DNA from: Phycisphaerales bacterium
Lineage (GTDB): Bacteria > Planctomycetota > Phycisphaerae > Sedimentisphaerales > Anaerobacaceae
DNA length: 64,000 nt
Assembly (NCBI GenBank): GCA_003170415.1
Contig: PMZJ01000014.1
Location: 39,489 to 103,488 of the forward strand
Direction: 5' to 3'
The notes under the pieces are model-generated. The model had not been told where the DNA came from, did no database searches, and was given only the letters and a program-made list of their open reading frames with translations. Each line of letters begins with the position of its first letter. Within the stretch, counting starts at the first letter, position 1. The position numbers were made by a program, and so were the translations under genes. Shown here piece after piece: positions 42,309-50,529 of this stretch.

Positions 42309-42833
42309 ATGAGCAAGACATTGATTGCGTTAGTCGTCGTGGTGGCGTTGTCCCTCAGCACGACGGGGTGCAAGAAGAAGGCTGGAGAAGCCGCTAACGA
42401 TGCTAACGATTCTGCGAAGACCACGGTCAATGCTGTTGACAAGGCCGCGGAGGCCACGGGCGAGGCCGTTGGCAATGCTGCGAAGGCCACCGGCAAGGCA
42501 GTTGGTAATGCCGCGGAGGCCACGGGCGAGTACCTGACCCAGAAGAAGGACGAGGCGGTCAAGGCCGCGCAGGAGAAGATTGACCTTCTCGATAAGAAGT
42601 GGCAGGAACTGCAGGACAAGGCCGCGCCGACCACCGACGAGGCCAAGGCCGATTTCCAGAAGGCCAAGGATCAGATGGCCGAGACCCTCGCCGAGGCCAA
42701 AACGAAGCTCGTAGAGGCAAAGGATGCCAGCGTTGACGCTTGGCAGAAGGATGTTAAGCCTGCGCTCGATACCGCCATGGATAAAGCGCAGAAGCTCTAT
42801 GATGATACGGCCGCCAAGTTCGGCAGCAAGTAG
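42309..42833 (+). CDS. LEA/apolipoprotein-like repeat lipoprotein
   Basis: The 174-residue protein has a lipoprotein signal (lipobox STTGC). The mature part is an Ala-, Lys- and Asp-rich amphipathic helix with 11-residue-like repeats (AAEATGEAVGNAAKATGKAV, then GNAAEATGEYL, and later DEAKADFQKAKDQMAETLAE). No aromatic core is visible. This composition resembles LEA or YtxH-like stress proteins and suggests an extended helix attached to a membrane. AGGAG lies 7 bases upstream. The molecular role is inferred from composition only. Confidence 0.8.
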   Translation: MSKTLIALVVVVALSLSTTGCKKKAGEAANDANDSAKTTVNAVDKAAEATGEAVGNAAKATGKAVGNAAEATGEYLTQKKDEAVKAAQEKIDLLDKKWQELQDKAAPTTDEAKADFQKAKDQMAETLAEAKTKLVEAKDASVDAWQKDVKPALDTAMDKAQKLYDDTAAKFGSK

Positions 42834-42931
42834 GCCGGGTGACGCAGTGTCCGCCTGTGGCGGATAACTTTATCTACGGGTTACTGTTTGTAGTATTGCG
42901 GCGGAAGAGTAAAAATTTGAAGGATAATTAA

Positions 42932-43141
42932 ATGAATAAACTAATCTCATTGGCAATTCTTGCCGGCGGTATCGTTCTGGTGGTATTCGGCGTTGCTGCG
43001 ACAAAGTCATTCACTTCTGACATTTCCCGATTTTTCACCGGTTCGCCTACCGACAAGGCGATATGGATGCTGCTCGGCGGAATTGTTGCGATAATTGTCG
43101 GGCTGGCTGGTTTGTCGCTTGGTAAACCTAAGGGAGTATGA
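42932..43141 (+). CDS. DUF3185 family membrane protein, copy 1
   Basis: The 69-residue protein has two membrane helices (ISLAILAGGIVLVVFGVAAT and WMLLGGIVAIIVGLAGL) separated by the conserved RFFTGSPTDKA loop of DUF3185. AAGGA precedes the ATG. Its near-identical copy is at 45587. Function unknown. Confidence 0.85.
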   Translation: MNKLISLAILAGGIVLVVFGVAATKSFTSDISRFFTGSPTDKAIWMLLGGIVAIIVGLAGLSLGKPKGV

Positions 43142-43219
43142 ATGCTACGATAGGGAATATGTACTTAACGGAGTGTATTGTATCGCTCCATATTTAATTA
43201 TTTAAGAAAGGAAGAGCAA

Positions 43220-43630
43220 ATGAAAACAGCAATTACGATTGTGATGACGTTGGTTCTGGCGACCGTGTACGGCTGCCAATCGAACAGCCCTAAAGGCGGC
43301 AGCGTACTCAAGGGCGAAGGATTTAAAGTCGCCGTCCCAACCTTTGCCACGGAGATCAAACAGGGCGAGGTCCAAAGCGTTGCCATCTCGCTGGAGAGGG
43401 GCGATTATTTTAAGCAGGATGTGAAGCTGCAAATCGAAGCGGCCAAGGGCATCAGCATCGACCCGACCAGCGTTGTTATCAAGGCGAGCGACCAACCTGA
43501 TGTGCAACTCCGGATTACGGTGCCCAAAAACGCCGGCCTCGGCGTATATCGTGTCTCTGTGAAGGGGACACCGACGAAAACCGGGTCACCGACCTCGACG
43601 GAATTCGACGTGAAAGTTGTTACTCCGTAG
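43220..43630 (+). CDS. Ig-like-domain lipoprotein, single domain
   Basis: The 136-residue protein has a lipoprotein signal (VYGC) and one beta-sandwich domain of about 112 residues (from SPKGGSVLKGEGFKVAVPTF through LERGDYFKQDVKLQI to EFDVKVVTP). The domain is the same unit that occurs twice in the protein at 43986. It looks like a bacterial Ig-like or COG1470-type domain. AGGAAGAG precedes the ATG. An earlier ATG (43178) would spoil the signal peptide and is rejected. Probably an envelope protein of unknown ligand. Confidence 0.75.
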   Translation: MKTAITIVMTLVLATVYGCQSNSPKGGSVLKGEGFKVAVPTFATEIKQGEVQSVAISLERGDYFKQDVKLQIEAAKGISIDPTSVVIKASDQPDVQLRITVPKNAGLGVYRVSVKGTPTKTGSPTSTEFDVKVVTP

Positions 43631-43657
43631 ATTTCGGGTAGTTCGTTCTAATCTGAG

Positions 43658-43685
43658 CAGCCCCATGTTACTTGACGTGGGGCTG
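43658..43685 (+). terminator. Hairpin after the single-domain Ig-like gene
   Basis: Stem CAGCCCCA / TGGGGCTG with a 12-base loop. The following T-run is weak, so it may slow or partly terminate transcription. Confidence 0.45.
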
Positions 43686-43722
43686 TTCGGCTGTTTAACC
43701 AAAAAAGAAAAGGAAAATTATT

Positions 43723-43872
43723 ATGCTTTACACTTTAGCTGTTGTTCTGATTTTATTGTGGCTCCTGGGGCTGGTCACTTCCAACACTATGGGTGGTTTT
43801 ATTCACGTGCTTCTGGTAATCGCCATCGTGGTTGTATTGGTTAGAATCATCAGTGGACGAAAACCCCTTTGA
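43723..43872 (+). CDS. lmo0937-family small membrane protein, copy 2
   Basis: A 49-residue protein differing from the copy at 42027 mainly in a few conservative residues and the last four codons. The DNA is also highly similar, which indicates recent duplication. AAGGAAAATT precedes the ATG. Confidence 0.85.
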   Translation: MLYTLAVVLILLWLLGLVTSNTMGGFIHVLLVIAIVVVLVRIISGRKPL

Positions 43873-43985
43873 CCATTTTATGGGCCAGGCATCGAAATCA
43901 AAAGGATTAGGTGTGAAGTATTAATTGTAACATAAGGAGTATTGTATGACTCCATTTTCAGTTTAATTTAAGAAAGGAATAGTAA

Positions 43986-44774
43986 ATGAAAAATGTAATT
44001 GCAATTACGATCATGCTAACGCTGGTTCTGGCAGCCGTCTCGCGAGGCGCAGACAGTCCTAAAGGCGGCAGTGTTGTCAAGGGCGAAGGATTCAATATCG
44101 CTGTCCCAACCTTCGCGACGGAGGTCAAACAGGGCGAAACCCAGAACGTTACCATCAAACTGGAGAGGGGCGATTCTTTCAAGCAGGATGTTAAGCTGCA
44201 AATTAAATTGTCCAAGGGCGAAGGCATCACTTTCGACCCGGCCAAAGTTACCGTCAAGGCCAGCGACAAGCCGGATGTGCAAATCAAGATTACGGCGCCC
44301 AAGGACGCTGCCCTTGGTGGGTATATCGTCTCCGTGACGGGAACCCCGACAACCGGCGAACCGACTTCAGTGGAATTCAAAGTTAACGTTATCGCTCCGG
44401 ATGCCGGCTACACCATTAAATCAGACAGCCCCAAAGGCGGCAGCACACTCAAGGGCGAAGGATTCAAGATTGCTGTCCCAACCTTCGACACGAAGATAAA
44501 ACAGGGTGAAGTTCAAAGTGTCACCATCTCTCTGGAGAGAGGCGATTCTTTCAAGCAGGACGTGACGCTGCAAATTAAATTGTCCAAGGGCGAAGGCCTC
44601 ACCTTCGACCCGGCCAAAGTTATCGTTAAGGCCAGTGACAAGTCGGATGTGCAAATCAAGATTACGGCGCCCAAGGACGCTGCCCTCGGTGAGTATAACA
44701 TTTCTGTGACGGGAACCCCGACAACCGGCGAACCGACCTCAGTGGAATTCAACGTGAAAGTTGTTACTCCGTAG
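43986..44774 (+). CDS. Secreted protein with two Ig-like domains
   Basis: The 262-residue protein has a cleavable signal peptide (MKNVIAITIMLTLVLAAVSR, cut near RGA), not a lipobox. Two tandem copies of the SPKGGS...EF(K/N)V domain follow (about residues 22-140 and 146-262). The two copies share long runs such as QIKLSKGEG and ITAPKDAALG, and the DNA is also similar, so the internal duplication is recent. It is related to the lipoprotein at 43220. It may form homotypic envelope or matrix contacts; the function is unknown. Confidence 0.8.
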   Translation: MKNVIAITIMLTLVLAAVSRGADSPKGGSVVKGEGFNIAVPTFATEVKQGETQNVTIKLERGDSFKQDVKLQIKLSKGEGITFDPAKVTVKASDKPDVQIKITAPKDAALGGYIVSVTGTPTTGEPTSVEFKVNVIAPDAGYTIKSDSPKGGSTLKGEGFKIAVPTFDTKIKQGEVQSVTISLERGDSFKQDVTLQIKLSKGEGLTFDPAKVIVKASDKSDVQIKITAPKDAALGEYNISVTGTPTTGEPTSVEFNVKVVTP

Positions 44775-44798
44775 ATTTCAAGAAAGTAGTTCAAGGGC

Positions 44799-44820
44799 AA
44801 GTGCGCCGAGGGGCGCACTT
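44799..44820 (+). terminator. GC-rich hairpin after the two-domain Ig-like gene
   Basis: AAGTGCGCC / GGCGCACTT with loop GAGG, extendable by flanking TTCAAG-like bases. There is no T-run; it could be a terminator or an mRNA-stabilising structure. Confidence 0.5.
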
Positions 44821-44948
44821 GAACTTGACCGTACGACGGCGAGGACAAGACGAGATATCCCGGCGATAGGCGTTGGTGCGCGGAATCAGGGCAGTCGGCA
44901 CTGTGCTCGATTACCAAAACTATAACGTGCAAGTAAAAGGGAAATTTT

Positions 44949-45170
44949 ATGAAGACATTCATGACTGAATCGAAAACGGCACAGACGTATGCACCCCAGC
45001 AGACGCATGGTGATGGGCATCATGGACAGACATCGTCCTCCATGCCAACACACGACGATATTGCCAGGCGGGCGTATGAAATCTATATCAAGAATGGCCG
45101 TCGGCAAGGACAATGTGAACGGAACTGGCAGCAAGCCGAAAATGAACTGCGCAACGAACGAAAGGCGTGA
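44949..45170 (+). CDS. DUF2934 family protein
   Basis: The 73-residue protein has a His- and Gln-rich N-terminal tail and the DUF2934 core THDDIARRAYEIYIKNGRRQ followed by RNWQQAENEL. DUF2934 proteins are small, soluble and frequent in gene-dense stress islands; the function is unknown. AAAGGG lies 7 bases upstream. Confidence 0.85.
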   Translation: MKTFMTESKTAQTYAPQQTHGDGHHGQTSSSMPTHDDIARRAYEIYIKNGRRQGQCERNWQQAENELRNERKA

Positions 45171-45233
45171 AGTCGCCATGACGAGTACCCCCTCCATGGG
45201 GGACTTGCTGGGATAGGATTATGAAAATGAGGA

Positions 45234-45254
45234 CTGGCCGGCGTTATCGGCCAG
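45234..45254. other. Short perfect hairpin
   Basis: CTGGCCG / CGGCCAG with a 7-base loop between the DUF2934 and DUF3309 genes. No T-run follows. Confidence 0.4.
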
Positions 45255-45331
45255 ACCGCAGAAGGTCGCCGGTTGTTGAATCGTAAGGTCGGCGGTTTCC
45301 TGCTTGTTCAAACAATTGAAAGGAGCGTTTT

Positions 45332-45496
45332 ATGGGATTGATATTGCTTATTATTGTTGTCTTACTTCTTGTCGGCGGGCTTCCTCGATGGAATTACAGC
45401 CGTGAGTGGGGTTATGGTCCAAGCGGGGGATTGGGACTGGTATTGGTGATCCTGCTGATACTGCTGCTGATGGGAATTATTCCCCGCGGCTTCTGA
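45332..45496 (+). CDS. DUF3309 family small membrane protein
   Basis: The 54-residue protein has two membrane helices (MGLILLIIVVLLLVGGLP and GLGLVLVILLILLLMGI) around the conserved RWNYSREWGYGPSGG loop of DUF3309. AAAGGAG precedes the ATG. Function unknown; it is usually found with other tiny stress genes. Confidence 0.85.
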   Translation: MGLILLIIVVLLLVGGLPRWNYSREWGYGPSGGLGLVLVILLILLLMGIIPRGF

Positions 45497-45586
45497 ACAA
45501 CCGTTCCAGGAAGCAAGAGTGAGAGATGTTAAAGATGGTTTCCTTCGCCTCTCTGGGTTGAGGGACAGAATTTGAAGGAGAACTCA

Positions 45587-45790
45587 ATGAATAAACTAAT
45601 CTCACTGGCAATTCTTGCCGGCGGTATCGTTCTTGTGGTCATTGGCGTTGCTGCGACAAAGTCATTCGCTTCTGACGTTTCCCGATTTTTCACCGGCTCG
45701 CCTACCGACAAGGCGATATGGATGATGATCTGCGGCATTGTTGCGATCATTATCGGGCTGGCTGGTTTGTCGCGTGGTCAACCTAAATGA
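45587..45790 (+). CDS. DUF3185 family membrane protein, copy 2
   Basis: The 67-residue duplicate of the protein at 42932 has the same two-helix layout and the RFFTGSPTDKAIWM loop. Most nucleotide differences are silent or conservative. GAAGGAG precedes the ATG at 45587; an upstream in-frame start at 45572 is less well spaced. It is the last gene of the cassette, before a strong terminator. Confidence 0.85.
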   Translation: MNKLISLAILAGGIVLVVIGVAATKSFASDVSRFFTGSPTDKAIWMMICGIVAIIIGLAGLSRGQPK

Positions 45791-45833
45791 AGCAGGAAAG
45801 ATTAGGTTTGAAATAGTTTTTTTGGCAAAACGG

Positions 45834-45871
45834 AAAAGCTGCGGATTGATTGAGTCCGCAGCTTTTGTTTT
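45834..45871 (+). terminator. Strong terminator closing the small-protein cassette
   Basis: A 12-bp perfect stem AAAAGCTGCGGA / TCCGCAGCTTTT with a 9-base loop and a T-rich tail on both strands. Confidence 0.9.
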
Positions 45872-45885
45872 GCGCGTGGAGGGGG

Positions 45886-45891
45886 TATAAT
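45886..45891 (+). promoter_or_regulatory. -10 element very close to the xseA start
   Basis: A perfect TATAAT ends 8 bases before the xseA ATG (45900). The expected transcript start would be within one or two bases of the ATG, so xseA mRNA may be leaderless. The -35 is weak (TTTTGT at 45863). Confidence 0.5.
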
Positions 45892-45899
45892 CGGCGGAT

Positions 45900-47246
45900 A
45901 TGGCAAATGAGCAGGTGAAAATCTATACCGTCGGGCAGGTAACAACGCTGATAAAGACGACGCTGGAGAATGGTCTGCCCGGGCGATTGACGGTGAGGGG
46001 TGAGATAAGCGACTGGAGACCGCATTCGAGCGGGCACTGCTATTTTTCGCTCAAAGATGAAGGGGCGGTATTGCCGTGCGTGATGTGGGGGAGCAGTTTT
46101 AAGAAGGTGAAGTTCAAGCCGGAGAACGGTCTTGCGGTTTTCGGAACTGGCAACGTCGATGTTTATGAGCCGCAGGGGAAATACCAGTTTTACGTTGAGA
46201 GGATGGAGCTGGCGGGGGTGGGTGCGCTGCAATTGGCGTTCGAGCAAATGGTCAAACGTTTAGCGGCACAGGGATTGTTCGATGAGGCGCATAAAAAACC
46301 GCTGCCGAAGTATCCACGGCGGATAGGGGTATTGACGAGCGAATCGGGGGCGGCGATTGATGATATAAAGAAAAGCATTTTTGACCGCTGGCCCTGTGTG
46401 TTGTGTCTTTACCCAGTGCCTGTGCAGGGTGAAGGGGCTGCCGAAAAAATCGCCTCGGCGATAAAAGACGTCAATCGCCGAAATGACAAACTCAAATTAG
46501 ATATTTTGATTGTGGGGCGCGGTGGCGGGTCGCTGGAGGATTTGTGGGCGTTTAACGAGGAGGTATTGGCGCGGGCGATTTACGATTCGAAGATACCGAT
46601 AATCAGCGCGGTAGGCCACGAGATTGATACGACGATAGTGGATTTGGTGGCCGATGCGCGGGCATCGACGCCTACGAAGGCGGGAGTGGTTGCGGTGCCC
46701 GATGCGAGAGAGGTGCTCGAAAAGTTGTCGGCGGCAGAAAGTCGGCTGACAGGTGATATAGAATCGGTTATCGAGCTTGTGGGGCAGAGATTGGAGACGA
46801 TATGCGCCAGTGCAGCGTTTCGGAATCCGCTTTTGCAGGTGCGGAACCGTCAGCAGCAACTGGATGAGATGGGGAGCAACCTCGAAGAATTGATTGGGGA
46901 TATGATAACGGGGGCGAGGGAACGGCTGAATGGATATTATGAGCAGGTGGTGCGTCTTGAGCCGCATCGGTTGTTAGGCAGGAAAATGGTCGAGGTTAAC
47001 GACCTGCGAAGCAGGGCAAACGCGGCTGTATCGGCATTATTAGGCAGGGTGGGAATGCAGCTTATCGCACAGGAGAATCGGCTCGCGGGCCTGAACCCAA
47101 GGGCAGTATTGAAGCGGGGTTATTCGATAACGACGCTAAAACAAACGGGAGTGGTATTGAAAAATGCCTCGGAGGTGCAAATGGGGGATACATTAGTGAC
47201 GGAACTGGCCGAAAATTTGGTTGAAAGCAAGGTCATAAAAAAGTAA
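45900..47246 (+). CDS. xseA: Exodeoxyribonuclease VII large subunit
   Basis: The 448-residue subunit has an N-terminal OB-fold (TVRGEISDWRPHSSGHCYFS), the catalytic domain (PRRIGVLTSESGAAIDDI, DILIVGRGGGSLEDLWAFNE, PIISAVGHEIDTTIVDLVAD, RASTPT), a long coiled coil (about residues 290-400) and the closing NPRAVLKRGYSI motif. With XseB it degrades single-stranded DNA into oligonucleotides. xseB follows after a 48-base gap that is filled by a phrase repeat. Confidence 0.96.
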   Translation: MANEQVKIYTVGQVTTLIKTTLENGLPGRLTVRGEISDWRPHSSGHCYFSLKDEGAVLPCVMWGSSFKKVKFKPENGLAVFGTGNVDVYEPQGKYQFYVERMELAGVGALQLAFEQMVKRLAAQGLFDEAHKKPLPKYPRRIGVLTSESGAAIDDIKKSIFDRWPCVLCLYPVPVQGEGAAEKIASAIKDVNRRNDKLKLDILIVGRGGGSLEDLWAFNEEVLARAIYDSKIPIISAVGHEIDTTIVDLVADARASTPTKAGVVAVPDAREVLEKLSAAESRLTGDIESVIELVGQRLETICASAAFRNPLLQVRNRQQQLDEMGSNLEELIGDMITGARERLNGYYEQVVRLEPHRLLGRKMVEVNDLRSRANAAVSALLGRVGMQLIAQENRLAGLNPRAVLKRGYSITTLKQTGVVLKNASEVQMGDTLVTELAENLVESKVIKK

Positions 47247-47251
47247 AAAGA

Positions 47252-47281
47252 AACCACAGATTACACAGATTAACGCAGATT
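47252..47281. repeat. CCACAGATTA phrase repeat between xseA and xseB
   Basis: CCACAGATTA, CACAGATTAA, CGCAGATT: three units at an exact 10-bp period. It fills most of the gap between the two subunit genes. Confidence 0.75.
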
Positions 47282-47294
47282 ATTGGATAAAAGA

Positions 47295-47522
47295 ATGGCG
47301 AAAGAAGAAGTAAAAAATGACGTTGGTAAGCTGACGTTTGAGCAGGCGATAAAAGAGCTGACGGGGATAGTCGGCAAAATCGAGCAGGGCGAGATTGCGC
47401 TTGGCGACAGCTTGCAGCAGTATGAAAAAGGTATGACGCTGATAAAGCACTGCAGGAAGATTCTGCAGGAAGCGGAAAAACGCATCGAGAAAATTGCGGA
47501 AGAGGGGAAGGGGCAGCAGTAA
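47295..47522 (+). CDS. xseB: Exodeoxyribonuclease VII small subunit
   Basis: The 75-residue helical protein has the XseB signature LTFEQAIKELTGIVGKIEQG and SLQQYEKGMTLIKHCRKIL. Its C-terminus is charged. It forms the exonuclease VII complex with XseA. ATG 47295 is chosen; the ribosome site is weak (GGATAAAAGA) and partly lies in repeat sequence. Confidence 0.93.
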   Translation: MAKEEVKNDVGKLTFEQAIKELTGIVGKIEQGEIALGDSLQQYEKGMTLIKHCRKILQEAEKRIEKIAEEGKGQQ

Positions 47523-47558
47523 GTTGTTAATTGCGGATTTGGCGGAAATGGAAATTAA

Positions 47559-47642
47559 GCGAGCGTGGCGGAACTGGCATACGCGCAAGGCTTAGGACCT
47601 TGTGGGTGTAAACCCGTGGAGGTTCGACTCCTCTCGCTCGCA
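47559..47642 (+). tRNA. tRNA-Leu (anticodon TAG)
   Basis: The 84-nt gene has acceptor stem GCGAGCG / CGCTCGC, D-arm, anticodon stem CAAGG / CCTTG around loop CTTAGGA (anticodon TAG), a long class II variable arm (GGG...CCC), and T-arm with TTCGACT. Discriminator base A; CCA is not encoded. Confidence 0.95.
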
Positions 47643-47650
47643 GTTAATGC

Positions 47651-47758
47651 ACCGCGGAGACCGCAAAGGTCGCAGAGAAAACAGAATAAAAACTCTGCGG
47701 TTTCAGTTGCCTGTTCTCCGTAGTCCGCCGTTAGGGGCGAAAGAAGGTGCTCAGCGGT
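47651..47758. repeat. CGCAGAG-type inverted repeat element
   Basis: The left arm starts ACCGCGGAGACCGCAAAGG (47651-47669) and the right part holds CTCTGCGGTTTCAG (47693) and GGTGCTCAGCGGT (47746-47758). It is related to the elements at 16427 and 53646. Confidence 0.7.
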
Positions 47759-47799
47759 AAAACAGTCAATTGTATCGCTATTGAGACGGGAGGTCGAAT

Positions 47800-49119
47800 A
47801 TGGCGGGCGATTATTTTGAGTTGAAGGCGAGGGGGACAAACGTCAAAACAGAGGTTATCGCGGGCGTTACTACGTTTCTGACGATGGCGTATATCATTTT
47901 TGTAAATCCCACAATGCTGAGCCAGACGGGTATGGACAAGACCGCGCTTGTGGCGGTGGTGTGCTTAGTGTCGGCGATTTCGACAATCATCACGGGTGTT
48001 TTCGGCAAGGCGCCGATAGCGATGGCGCCGGGGATGGGACTCAACGCGTTTTTCACATATACGCTGGTGCTAAGCAATAAAATGAGCTGGGAGACGGCGC
48101 TGGGAGCGGTGTTTGTTTCGGGCGTGCTGTTTTTGCTGCTGACCTTGATTGGGCTTCGCAAAAAACTTGTCGAGGCGATACCGCCGGGGATAATCTCTGC
48201 GATATCCGTCGGAATAGGGCTTTTCATTACGTTTATCGGGTTGGTAAATCTTCACATCGTAGTTCATAACGAGGCGACGCTCGTATCGGCCGGGCCGCTT
48301 GGCCCCACGGCCCTGATAGGTCTGGCGGGGTTGCTCGTTATGCTGTTTCTTGAAATGAAGAAAGTGAAGGGGTCGCTGCTTATCGGGATAGTGTTTTCAA
48401 CAATTTTAGCGATTGCTTTAGGGTATGTTGACAGGCCGATGCAATGGGTGTCGTTCAAAGCGGACATCAGGCCGATTGCATTTCATCTGGATATTTTCGG
48501 CGCCTTGAAGTGGGGCGTGCTTGGCAGCGTGTTCAGCTTGATGTTTATGGATATGTTCGACAGTATCGGGACATTGGTTGCCTGCTGTCATCAGGCGAAA
48601 ATGGTCAATAGTTACGGCAAGATAAAGGGATTGGACAGATTATTGGCGATTGATGCGCTTGCGACTATGATGGGAGCGGCGTTCGGGACATCGACAACGA
48701 CTGCGTATATCGAATCGGCAGCGGGAATCGAACAAGGGGGCAGGACGGGATTGACCTCCGTGGTTACGGGGGCGTTATTTTTGCTGGCGATATTGTTTGC
48801 GCCGCTTGTTGGCGTGGTGCCTGAATACGCTACGGCTCCTGCTTTGATTATGGTGGGCCTCTTTATGATGAAGGAAGTCCGGGCGATAAATTTTGCGGAT
48901 ATTCAGGAGGCGTTCCCGGCCTTTATTATTATCGTGATGATTGCGCTGAGCTACAGTATCAGCACTGGACTGGCGTTCGGATTCATTTCCTTTGTGCTTA
49001 TCAAATCAGCCGCGGGAAAGGTAAGAGAGGTCAAGCCGGCGATGTGGATTATCGCTATTCTGTCGCTTGCATTTTTAGCCAGCGACAAATTAGGCGATTT
49101 GATAAAGTGTATTAAATGA
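47800..49119 (+). CDS. NCS2-family purine permease (AzgA/PbuG-like)
   Basis: The 439-residue protein has about 13-14 membrane helices. Family motifs are GVTTFLTMAYIIFVNPTMLS (helix 1), IAMAPGMGLNAFFTYTLV (helix 3) and the substrate-site stretch GTSTTTAYIESAAGIEQGGR with TGLTSVVTGALF. Members import adenine, guanine or hypoxanthine with protons. Start ATG 47800. It is not near purine metabolism genes, so the substrate is inferred from the subfamily. Confidence 0.93.
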   Translation: MAGDYFELKARGTNVKTEVIAGVTTFLTMAYIIFVNPTMLSQTGMDKTALVAVVCLVSAISTIITGVFGKAPIAMAPGMGLNAFFTYTLVLSNKMSWETALGAVFVSGVLFLLLTLIGLRKKLVEAIPPGIISAISVGIGLFITFIGLVNLHIVVHNEATLVSAGPLGPTALIGLAGLLVMLFLEMKKVKGSLLIGIVFSTILAIALGYVDRPMQWVSFKADIRPIAFHLDIFGALKWGVLGSVFSLMFMDMFDSIGTLVACCHQAKMVNSYGKIKGLDRLLAIDALATMMGAAFGTSTTTAYIESAAGIEQGGRTGLTSVVTGALFLLAILFAPLVGVVPEYATAPALIMVGLFMMKEVRAINFADIQEAFPAFIIIVMIALSYSISTGLAFGFISFVLIKSAAGKVREVKPAMWIIAILSLAFLASDKLGDLIKCIK

Positions 49120-49165
49120 ACACAGGGACATATTTCTGACACCTTTTTACCTACCCCTTTTCACC

Positions 49166-50044
49166 TTAGGCCGGTAGCTTGGCGATGACGGAGGCGGTGT
49201 GGAGGCCGAGGAGCATAAGGAAGTCGAGGTCGCCGAGATTGTAGTGGTCGTCACGGAAGGTGTCGTTGGTATAGATGACGCCGAAGCAGCCGGCGGGGGT
49301 AATCAGGGGAACAATCAGGACTGAGCGTATCTGGGTTTCCTTTTGCTGGGATAGGTCTCTTGGAAAAATGAAGAGCATAAACTGTTTTTTGTTGATGGCC
49401 TCGGCGATTTTGTCGCCGAATTCGAGGTCGGCCTGTTCGATTGCCATACCGCCTTTGTGCTTTCCGGCGTGTGCGGTCATAGGGCCGTCGGCTTTGGCAC
49501 GCATCGCACCCCAGACCTGATAGGAATGGAACTGCTTTGAGACCAACTCCAGCATAACGAGCAGCGCCTTGTCGATATTGTCAACTTTTTTGAGTTCTTC
49601 GATTGCATAGAGGAAATCGGTGGCGCGTTCCGCCTGGAACCTGATAGCTGGGGCTCTTTCGGCGCCGAGTTTTCTGATGATGATTTGCGGGCCGGAGGCG
49701 AGGGAAGCGGGGGCTTCTTCAAGCTCGACGGTTTCACCGGGGTCGGCGGTGGAGGCCGTTTCGAAGTTAACCTCGATAGCGAAATCGGATATGCGAATGA
49801 CGTCGCCTGTTTTGACGTCGGCTTTGTGGATTTCGCCGTCGTTGAGGTAGGTTTTGTTTGCGCTATCAAGGTCTTCAACGACCCACTGGCCATCCTTGGT
49901 GTTATAAATTACGGCGTGCTGGCGTGATACGACTTTGTCGGGCAGGAGTATCTGGCTATTGGTGTGTCTGCCGATGTAGATTGGGCCCTTGTCGAAGTGA
50001 TATTCGTTAATTGTGCGCTCACCTTGTTTTACTACGAGACGCAT
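49166..50044 (-). CDS. FHA-GAF signalling protein
   Basis: The 292-residue protein has an N-terminal FHA domain (residues 5-95) with phosphothreonine-binding residues in YIGRHTNSQILLPDKVVSRQ-H and the DLDSANKTYLNDGEI stretch. A variable acidic linker follows, then a GAF domain (about 145-290). The combination suggests a cytoplasmic sensor or scaffold recruited to phosphorylated partners and controlled by a small ligand. No output domain is present. It stands alone upstream of the leftward Minf_1886 gene. Confidence 0.9.
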   Translation of the reverse strand: MRLVVKQGERTINEYHFDKGPIYIGRHTNSQILLPDKVVSRQHAVIYNTKDGQWVVEDLDSANKTYLNDGEIHKADVKTGDVIRISDFAIEVNFETASTADPGETVELEEAPASLASGPQIIIRKLGAERAPAIRFQAERATDFLYAIEELKKVDNIDKALLVMLELVSKQFHSYQVWGAMRAKADGPMTAHAGKHKGGMAIEQADLEFGDKIAEAINKKQFMLFIFPRDLSQQKETQIRSVLIVPLITPAGCFGVIYTNDTFRDDHYNLGDLDFLMLLGLHTASVIAKLPA

Positions 50045-50163
50045 TACCTGTCCTCTCCATATTGGCAGTTTACGTTAGCGTTATCATTATATTAGATTAA
50101 TTGCCGGGATTTGTCAAGCGAAAGGGGGCGGCAATTTGGGGTATTTGCAGCGGAAGGGGGCAT

Positions 50164-50523
50164 TTAGAACCTGAAGCCGTCTTTGAGGGCGGTTTTGAAG
50201 TCGTAAACGTCGTTAAAGTCGTCAATGGAGTCGGTGGGCTGGGCTTTCATCCAGTTGTGCCTGATGAGGAGATAAACCATTTCGCCGAAGTCGCGGGTGG
50301 TTTTGACGTGCCAGGAGTCGAGGACGAGCATAGCGAGCAGGCCCCATTTTTCGAGCGCGAGCAGGCGAAGTCCTTCGCAGAGGGTTTGGCCCGTGATATG
50401 GCCCGGCTGGCCTGCGGATTTTCGGATGGTGTAGCCGAGACCTTCGTAAACGAATCGCACGGCCTTTGGGTTGTATCGGTTGTCCTGCTCTGAGATTTCC
50501 TCGAGCGATTTTTTTTCGGTCAT
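50164..50523 (-). CDS. Minf_1886 family protein
   Basis: The 119-residue soluble protein is of the Planctomycetes-Verrucomicrobia conserved family: YNPKAVRFVYEGLGYTIRKS, then GHITGQTLCEGLRLLALEKW, then RDFGEMVYLLIRHNWM. Function unknown; lineage-typical, which supports the taxonomic guess. The start is 6 bases after the metG stop, so it is the last gene of the replication/translation operon. Confidence 0.85.
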   Translation of the reverse strand: MTEKKSLEEISEQDNRYNPKAVRFVYEGLGYTIRKSAGQPGHITGQTLCEGLRLLALEKWGLLAMLVLDSWHVKTTRDFGEMVYLLIRHNWMKAQPTDSIDDFNDVYDFKTALKDGFRF

Positions 50524-50529
50524 ATTTTA

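Noticed and set aside
47559..47758. Possible integrated element at tRNA-Leu with the repeat behind it as an attachment site
   Set aside because: No integrase gene, no duplicated tRNA end and no foreign genes follow; the repeat belongs to a dispersed intergenic family.
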